From Motiliproteus sediminis (GTDB lineage: Bacteria; Pseudomonadota; Gammaproteobacteria; Pseudomonadales; Balneatricaceae): a DNA stretch of 64,000 nt. The position numbers and the translations under genes were made by a program. Location: the NCBI RefSeq assembly GCF_017912535.1, contig NZ_JAERQK010000008.1, forward strand, positions 62,001-126,000, given 5' to 3'. This document shows, piece by piece, positions 58,535-64,000 of the stretch (positions are counted from its first letter, which is position 1; each line of letters begins with the position of its first letter). The notes under the pieces are model-generated. The model worked only from the letters and a program-made list of their open reading frames with translations, was not told the DNA's origin and did not search any database.

Positions 58535-59394
58535 AACGATTCGGACCGCTCCCCGTCACCTTGTTGCTGCTCACGCTGCTGCTGGGTGGCTGCGGCTCCC
58601 CCTCCCAGCTGCTGTTCTACCCGATGAAGCCCTGGGTACAGACCCCAGCCGATATGGGGCTGCTGTATCAGGATCTGTATCTCACCACCGCCGATGGTAC
58701 CCGGCTGCATGGCTGGTATCTGCCCGCTGTGGGAGAACCCCGGGGGCAACTGTTGTTCCTGCACGGCAATGCCGAGAACATCAGCACCCACGTGGCCAAT
58801 GTGGCCTGGCTGCCTGCCGAGGGCTATGGCGTACTGGCGCTGGATTATCGCGGCTATGGTCGTTCCGACGGGGTTGCGATGCTGCCGGCGGTGTTCGAGG
58901 ATCTGAGTGCCGCCAGCCAGTGGTTGTTTACCCACACGCCGCCGCCCTGGATTCTGCTGGGGCAGAGTCTGGGCGGGGCGCTGGCGGCGGGATTCATCGA
59001 CCGGGCCGATGCGGCACCCTTTGATGGGTTGGTGCTGGATGCTCCGTTCGCCCGTTATCAGGACATCGGCCGCCATGCTCTTAGCCGCGGTTGGCTGAGC
59101 CGCTGGCTGCTGGCTCCGGCGGCGCGTTTGCTACCGGAAGAGTACGATCCTGTCGATCACCTGCCCCGGCGCTCGTTGCCGTTGCTGGTATTTGCGAGTC
59201 CCCATGACCGCGTCGTGCCCTTGGCCCACACTCGGGAGCTGTTCGCCGCGGCACGAGAACCCAAGCAGCTGCAGCTGCACTCGCTGGGGCATGCCGCTAC
59301 CTTCAATGACGCCGCCCAGCGCCGGCAGCTGCTAGCCTTTCTGGCCGGGATAGAACCGGGTAGCGCAACTCAGGGGCCGGGCGGGCAAGAGTGA
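58531..59394 (+). CDS. Lipoprotein alpha/beta hydrolase
   Basis: The 287-residue protein has a lipobox LLLGGC near residue 21, so it should be membrane-anchored. The hydrolase core has LFLHGNAENIS, LDYRGYGRSDG, the nucleophile in LGQSLGGALA (about residue 151), Asp in FASPHDRVV and His in LGHAATF. It resembles YfhR/BEM46-type hydrolases of unknown substrate. It is coupled to the DUF4105 gene by a 4-bp overlap, so the two envelope proteins may work together. Confidence 0.86.
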   Translation: MKRFGPLPVTLLLLTLLLGGCGSPSQLLFYPMKPWVQTPADMGLLYQDLYLTTADGTRLHGWYLPAVGEPRGQLLFLHGNAENISTHVANVAWLPAEGYGVLALDYRGYGRSDGVAMLPAVFEDLSAASQWLFTHTPPPWILLGQSLGGALAAGFIDRADAAPFDGLVLDAPFARYQDIGRHALSRGWLSRWLLAPAARLLPEEYDPVDHLPRRSLPLLVFASPHDRVVPLAHTRELFAAAREPKQLQLHSLGHAATFNDAAQRRQLLAFLAGIEPGSATQGPGGQE

Positions 59395-59486
59395 CGCGTT
59401 TACCTGCTGTCCCGGCTGCCGAACGGGGTGAAGATCCGCAGGGAGATGGCCCTGTCAGACACCGCTCTGGCCGCCGAGTTGCGCTA

Positions 59487-61469
59487 TCAGGGGCTGGGCT
59501 GCTGAGTTGCGGTGTCGGTTGCGGCGCCGTTCTGTTTGCCGTTCAGCTCGTCGCGGACCATGGCAATGAATGCGCGTAGCAGGGCGGGATCCCACTGGCC
59601 GCTGTCCTGTTCGCTCTCCAGAATCGACAGCGCTTTTTCGCTGCTCATCCCCTTGCGGTAGACCCGGTCGCCGGTCATGGCGTCCCAGGTGTCGGCAATT
59701 GCCACGATCCGCGCCAGCAGGGGGATCTCGTCGCCGGCAAGGCCATCGGGGTAGCCTTTGCCATCCCAGCGTTCATGATGCCAGGCGGCGATCTCGGCAA
59801 AGCTGTGAAAGCGCACCAACGGCTTCATGATCGAGGCAGTGTTGCTCGGGTGTTCCGACATCACTTCGAGTTCCTCGTCGTTCAGCGGGCTGGGCTTGTT
59901 GAGAATGTTGTCGGGCACCCCGATCTTGCCCAGATCATGTACCAGTGCTCCGCGTTTAAGCAGATCCAACTGTTGCTGTGATAACCCTACCCGCTTGCCC
60001 AGCATCAGCGAATAACGGGCCACCCGACCCGAGTGAGCGGCGGTGTAGGAGTCTTTTTTCTCCAGCGCGCGGGTCAGCGAACGCAACATTTGCAACAGCG
60101 CGCTCTCCTGCTCGGTTTGCAGCTCCTCGATGCTATCGGCCATCCGGTCCACCGCGTTGCTGAGGTTGCCGATCTCATCGTTGCGGTGCAGGCCGGTGCG
60201 GCTATCCAGATCGCCGCTGGCGATATGGTTGGCGGTGGCGGCGATGCGCGTCAGTGAACGGGTCACCTTAAACGACACCCACCAGGCAACCAGAATGCAG
60301 AGCAGCAGGATAACGGCCCCCAGGAACCAGAGCTGCTGGAGCAGGGCATTGTCTTCACGCTGAATGGCCGCCGCGGCTTGTTGGGCCTGGGCGCGGAAGT
60401 CAGCCAGGCTCTGGGTCAGCAACAGGTAGGTGAAACCGGGGCGGATGGGTGTGTAGGCCCAGAGCAGCGGCGACGCGCTGCTGGTATTGGCCTCAAGCCT
60501 CACCTGCCCCTGACGTAACCCCGCCAAGTGGTCGAACAATCGGCCGCTGGTATCGTCAATGTAGTCGGGCAAGGGGGTGTTCAGCCAATCCAGCTGCGTA
60601 GCGTCCGCCGCGGCAGCGGCAATACGCTGGACCCGTTTTTCGCCGGGCGGCAGCGCCATCAAACTGATCTCCAGCGGTGCCTGTTCGAGCTGCCCGGAGA
60701 CCAGCCTGGCAAAGGTCTGGTCCAGCGACAGATCGATGGCAGTGACACCGGCCAGGGTACCATCAGGGTGTAAAAAGCGGCGGGAGAGGGTGATCAACAG
60801 GCGTCCGGTGGTGGCGTCGATATAGGGATCACTGCGCTGCAGGCCACCGTTGGCGGCGGCTTGACGGTACCAGTCACGTTGGCGCGGATCAAAGCCGTCC
60901 GGGTAGCCGCCGTGGCCGGGAAAACTGCTGTGAAGGCCGCTCTCCAGGGCGGCGGTGTGCCACAGACTACCTGCTGCCGGGTCTGCATGTACGCTGCGAT
61001 AAACTGGCAGCAGCGATGTCAGCAGATTGATGTCGCCAGCGGGTGCCGGTGCCGCCCCGGGGGGCTGCAGCAGGCTGACGGTGGCATGGGATATGGGGTG
61101 GCGGACCCGTTGTTCTCCCTTGTGAGCGGGAGTGGTGCCGTCGGTGGCAACCAGGCCGCGGTCAAAATCCGTAGCCCAGGCGTAGGGCTGGGGCGAGGCA
61201 GGTGGCTGGCGCAGTCCTGCTTCAAGGGTTTCCACCTGGCGCTGCAGTCCCTGTTCAATCAAGCCGAGCTGGGCCCGAAGCAATGCGGCCAGGGTTCGGG
61301 TGCGGGTTTCCAGATGAGCCCGTTTCTGTGCCAGCAGGGTATCACTGCTGTAGCGGCTGACCTCATCCCCGAGATGGTCGATCCCCCGAAAAGCCAGTAG
61401 GCTGAACAGCAGCAACGGCCCCAGGGCGGTCAACGTGAGCAAAGAGAGCAGCTTGTAGCGAATCCGCAT
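59487..61469 (-). CDS. Membrane HD-GYP protein, probable cyclic-di-GMP phosphodiesterase
   Basis: The 660-residue protein has a first helix near residues 8-30 and a periplasmic Cache-type sensor (about 40-370; FDPRQRDWYRQAA, DPYIDATTGRLLITLSR are dCache marks). A second helix, a HAMP domain and an HD-GYP domain follow (VHDLGKIGVPDNIL, AAWHHERWDGKGYPDG). It should hydrolyse cyclic-di-GMP. It is the third cyclic-di-GMP enzyme in the window. The ligand of the sensor is unknown. Confidence 0.88.
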   Translation of the reverse strand: MRIRYKLLSLLTLTALGPLLLFSLLAFRGIDHLGDEVSRYSSDTLLAQKRAHLETRTRTLAALLRAQLGLIEQGLQRQVETLEAGLRQPPASPQPYAWATDFDRGLVATDGTTPAHKGEQRVRHPISHATVSLLQPPGAAPAPAGDINLLTSLLPVYRSVHADPAAGSLWHTAALESGLHSSFPGHGGYPDGFDPRQRDWYRQAAANGGLQRSDPYIDATTGRLLITLSRRFLHPDGTLAGVTAIDLSLDQTFARLVSGQLEQAPLEISLMALPPGEKRVQRIAAAAADATQLDWLNTPLPDYIDDTSGRLFDHLAGLRQGQVRLEANTSSASPLLWAYTPIRPGFTYLLLTQSLADFRAQAQQAAAAIQREDNALLQQLWFLGAVILLLCILVAWWVSFKVTRSLTRIAATANHIASGDLDSRTGLHRNDEIGNLSNAVDRMADSIEELQTEQESALLQMLRSLTRALEKKDSYTAAHSGRVARYSLMLGKRVGLSQQQLDLLKRGALVHDLGKIGVPDNILNKPSPLNDEELEVMSEHPSNTASIMKPLVRFHSFAEIAAWHHERWDGKGYPDGLAGDEIPLLARIVAIADTWDAMTGDRVYRKGMSSEKALSILESEQDSGQWDPALLRAFIAMVRDELNGKQNGAATDTATQQPSP

Positions 61470-61946
61470 CGTGGGTATATCCTTGGTTGTCCCGGCTCAT
61501 ACGGCCATGTATGAGGTGCAGTGAAGCATAATCCAGATTGCTGCGGTTGCACGCGGTGGCGCAATAACGGTGCGCAGCAGTGGTTATACCTCACCGGTCT
61601 TGGGCCATTGCCTGGTGACTGGCTGAAATCGCCGTCTTTTGCGCCCCGGTGGACCCGTCCTATGCAGCGACGCTGGGTGCTTACGCCCGCTCTCGCCATG
61701 GGTGCTTTAAAGCACTCCAATTCTGTCGCCTGGGCGCCGATGGCGGTGGTAGCGATGCTGTGTGACTGCAGTGTCGTCAGGTGCTGGTTTGATCGGCGTT
61801 CTGGCGGAAACCGGGCTGCGGTTCACGAATGCATGGTGCGCTATTGCGTCAGATCAACAATAACGTGGTGACGACTCAACAGGGGGGCGGGATCAATGCT
61901 AGATTGTGCCAACGACCCACCTCAATCGGTAATCAAGGACGATATC
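61470..61946. other. Intergenic region before DUF898
   Basis: This 477-bp gap between divergent genes contains short open frames on both strands (about 116 and 96 codons) with no recognisable family or good ribosome site. I see no repeat, terminator or RNA gene. Confidence 0.4.
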
Positions 61947-63371
61947 ATGTCAACAGAACGTTTTAACGTGGTTGTCAGTGGCAGTGTGCTGGAGGGCTTT
62001 GAGCCGGACGCGGTGAAGGATGCGTTCACCCGCCTGTTCAAGTTGGACGCAGCCAAAACCGAGCAGATTTTTCGGCGCGGCAATGTGGCAATCAAGCGCG
62101 ACATCGATGCTGACAAGGGTCAGCGTTTTATCGACGCGCTGCAGCGGATCGGAGTCGCAGCACAGCTGCAGCCGTTCAACCCCGCGCCAGAAGCTGCGGC
62201 GGTCGCACCGGCCCGTGGCACCATCTCGGGCGCCGTCAGCAAAGCGGCCGCGGCGGCCAGAGCCGAGGCGGGTGAGCCTGACAGCAGCGGCGAGGTGAGC
62301 CAGCGTGGCGGTGAGATGGCGGCTATGCAAGAGAGCGACGCGGAGGGCACCGCTACGTCCGCTGAGAATGCAAGCAGGGAGGCGGGCGAGCCAGCGGCTC
62401 ACCCGTTCCGCTTTTACGGCAACGGCACCGAATACTTCCGCATCTGGATCGTTAATATACTGCTGACTATCGTGACCCTCGGCATCTACAGCGCCTGGGC
62501 CAAGGTTCGTAACGCCCAGTATTTTTACGGCAATACCGAGGTGGCGGGCAGCCGCTTTGCCTACCATGCCAAACCGCTGACCATTCTCAAGGGGCGGATT
62601 ATTGCGGTGGTGCTGTTCGTTGCCTACTCGCTGATTTCGCAGCTCAACCCCATCGCCGGGTTGGCGCTGGCGCTGGCGATTCTGGCGGTGTTGCCCTGGA
62701 TCATCGTGCGTTCGCTCAAGTTCAACCGCCGGGTGACCGCCTGGCGCAACCTGCGCTTCGGCTTCGACGGCGAGATCTGGCCGGCCTTCAAGGCGTTTGT
62801 TTTCTGGCCGCTGGCGGGGGTGTTCAGTTTGGGTTTGTTAATGCCGCTGGCGTTGTACAAGCAGCAACAGTTTATTGTTGATAACAGCCGTTACGGTACC
62901 GAACCGTTTCAGCTGACGCCCTGCGGTAAGGCGTTTTACATGATCTTTGTCGGCGCTTTCGGCATCTTTATGGTCGCCTTTGCGCTGATGTTTGGCTTGA
63001 ACTTCCTGCTGCCGCCGTTGGCGCCGCTGGTGATGCTGGTTGCCTACCTGTATGTCTTTGCGTTCATTTCAGTGCGCAAGACCAACCTGATCTTCAACAA
63101 CAGCGCGCTGCGTGGCGGGGATTTTGATTTCAGCTGTGACTGGTCAGACGGCTCCTACATCAAGCTGATGCTGGTCAATACCCTGCTGACGCTGCTGACC
63201 CTCGGCTTCTACTACCCCTGGGCCAAGGTCCGGGTGGCGCAGTACAAGGCCGACCACCTGCAGCTCAATGCCCATGCCGATCTGGAAGGCTTTATTGCCG
63301 GCGAAACGGAGAACGTGTCGGCGCTGGGTGAAGAGATGGGTGACGTGTTCGATATGGAGGTCGGCATCTGA
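61947..63371 (+). CDS. DUF898 (YjgN-like) membrane protein
   Basis: The 474-residue protein has a cytoplasmic N-terminal part (residues 1-85, RFNVVVSGSVLEGFEPDAVK) and an Ala/Glu-rich linker to about 160. The DUF898 core follows, with about eight helices and two copies of a YSAWAKVRNAQYFYGNT / YYPWAKVRVAQYKADHL motif. YjgN has no assigned function. AAGGA favours the ATG at 61947 over 61896. An M48 peptidase follows immediately, a pairing found in other genomes. Confidence 0.86.
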   Translation: MSTERFNVVVSGSVLEGFEPDAVKDAFTRLFKLDAAKTEQIFRRGNVAIKRDIDADKGQRFIDALQRIGVAAQLQPFNPAPEAAAVAPARGTISGAVSKAAAAARAEAGEPDSSGEVSQRGGEMAAMQESDAEGTATSAENASREAGEPAAHPFRFYGNGTEYFRIWIVNILLTIVTLGIYSAWAKVRNAQYFYGNTEVAGSRFAYHAKPLTILKGRIIAVVLFVAYSLISQLNPIAGLALALAILAVLPWIIVRSLKFNRRVTAWRNLRFGFDGEIWPAFKAFVFWPLAGVFSLGLLMPLALYKQQQFIVDNSRYGTEPFQLTPCGKAFYMIFVGAFGIFMVAFALMFGLNFLLPPLAPLVMLVAYLYVFAFISVRKTNLIFNNSALRGGDFDFSCDWSDGSYIKLMLVNTLLTLLTLGFYYPWAKVRVAQYKADHLQLNAHADLEGFIAGETENVSALGEEMGDVFDMEVGI

Positions 63372-64000
63372 ACGATTCAACGGCGCGCGAGCCACTGTTT
63401 CACGGTGAATGGTACGACGGCCAGGGGTCGGCGCGTACCGAGGTGACGATCGGCTGGGGCGACGATGGTCAGCTGGAGGTGCGTCGCGGCTCGGATGGTG
63501 GGGTGATCTACCGCATCTGCGGTGGTGAGCTGCGCATTTCGCCGCGATTGGCCAACACCCCCCGCTATCTCCACCTGTTGGACGGACCCACGATCGAAAC
63601 CCTCGATAACGACGCCGTGGACCAGCTGCAGCAATTGCTGGAGCCCAGCAGCTCGCGCGGTCTGGTGCACCGGCTGGAGTCTCACTGGCGCTTTGTTGCG
63701 CTCACGGTGCTGGTGGTCGGGGCGGTGTTCTGGGCCACGGTGCGTTACGGTGTTCCCGCCGCGGCGGATGCTGTGGCTGCTGCGCTGCCCGCCGAGCTGC
63801 TGGACAGCACCTCCGAGCAGACCCTGCAGCTGCTCGATCAGCGCTGGCTGGAACCCTCCATGTTGAGTGCCGCGCGCCAACAGGCGCTGCAACGGCACTT
63901 TCAGCCGCTGGTGCAAAGTCGACCGGAGCTGCGTATTCAAGTGGCGTTCCGTGCGAGCGAGGCGGTGGGTGCCAACGCCTTTGCCCTGCCCAACGGCCAG
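63368..64000 (+). CDS. M48-like metallopeptidase, N-terminal part, probable CTG start
   Basis: An open frame of 211 codons runs from 63368 to the window end. It begins REPLFHGEWYDGQGSARTEV after a few residues, has one membrane helix near residues 107-125 (FVALTVLVVGAVFWATV), and continues into VGANAFALPNG, the segment that precedes the HExxH motif in M48 peptidases. No ATG, GTG or TTG exists between the in-frame stop at 63341 and the start of homology. CTG at 63368 lies six bases after a perfect GGAGGT and overlaps the DUF898 stop, so I take it as the start. The zinc site itself is beyond the window. Confidence 0.72.
   Translation, partial: MNDSTAREPLFHGEWYDGQGSARTEVTIGWGDDGQLEVRRGSDGGVIYRICGGELRISPRLANTPRYLHLLDGPTIETLDNDAVDQLQQLLEPSSSRGLVHRLESHWRFVALTVLVVGAVFWATVRYGVPAAADAVAAALPAELLDSTSEQTLQLLDQRWLEPSMLSAARQQALQRHFQPLVQSRPELRIQVAFRASEAVGANAFALPNGQ

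Noticed and set aside
61521-61871. Forward frame of 116 codons in the gap before DUF898
   Set aside because: It has no ribosome site, a Trp/Cys/Arg-rich composition typical of non-coding frames, and no family resemblance.

Overview
The window is a chromosomal segment of about 57-60% GC (estimated by eye) from a gammaproteobacterium, probably a free-living, aerobic, motile one of the Pseudomonas/Oceanospirillales type. The evidence is the Pseudomonas-like pqqABCDE-peptidase order, FadB of 715 and FadA of 391 residues, PedF-like cytochrome c550, ExaC-like aldehyde dehydrogenase, chemotaxis and cyclic-di-GMP proteins, and close, often overlapping gene packing. I saw no rRNA, tRNA, CRISPR array, insertion sequence or prophage. 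The genus cannot be fixed from what is visible.

Layout. Bases 1-9647 hold a periplasmic alcohol-oxidation block (PedF-like cytochrome c550, a MoxJ-like binding protein, and a PQQ alcohol dehydrogenase with the extra aspartate of lanthanide enzymes). It surrounds a complete aorABCD operon for a tungsten aldehyde oxidoreductase, an unrecognised 105-residue protein coupled to aorD, and an opposed MoeB/rhodanese gene that probably serves AorD. Bases 9.7-12.3 kb hold an EAL/GGDEF protein. Bases 12.8-22 kb hold a DUF1302-DUF1329-YCF48-MMPL-UspE-AraC cluster, probably for a hydrophobic substrate. Bases 22.2-31.2 kb hold fatty-acid oxidation genes (fadBA, acyl-CoA dehydrogenase, SCP2, fadD, DUF2889, enoyl-CoA hydratase/isomerase). 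Bases 31.2-42.6 kb are mixed: proteases, Hsp20, TauE/SafE, a XRE-cupin regulator, a Rap1a/Tai-type protein, unknown membrane proteins, glutathione peroxidase, an Atm1-like ABC transporter, a WrbA-like flavoprotein and a Cache protein. Bases 42.8-53.1 kb return to alcohol oxidation: ExaC-like aldehyde dehydrogenase, a QueG-like ferredoxin protein, a CHASE4-GGDEF enzyme, and pqqA-pqqE with an S9 peptidase and an SDR. Bases 53.2-64 kb hold an MCP with a PilJ-domain partner, DUF3015, DUF4105, a lipoprotein hydrolase, an HD-GYP protein, DUF898/YjgN and the start of an M48 peptidase.

How it fits together. Alcohols would be oxidised in the periplasm by the PQQ enzyme, passing electrons to cytochrome c550. 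Aldehydes can then be oxidised in the cytoplasm by the NAD-dependent ExaC-like enzyme or by the tungsten AOR, and acids can enter beta-oxidation. The most informative non-coding signal is a bipartite promoter element seen before four transcription units of this pathway (cytochrome c550, PQQ dehydrogenase, ExaC-like dehydrogenase, pqqA). In all four a -10-like hexamer begins exactly 62 bp after the start of the upstream box, which points to one shared activator that is not encoded in the window.
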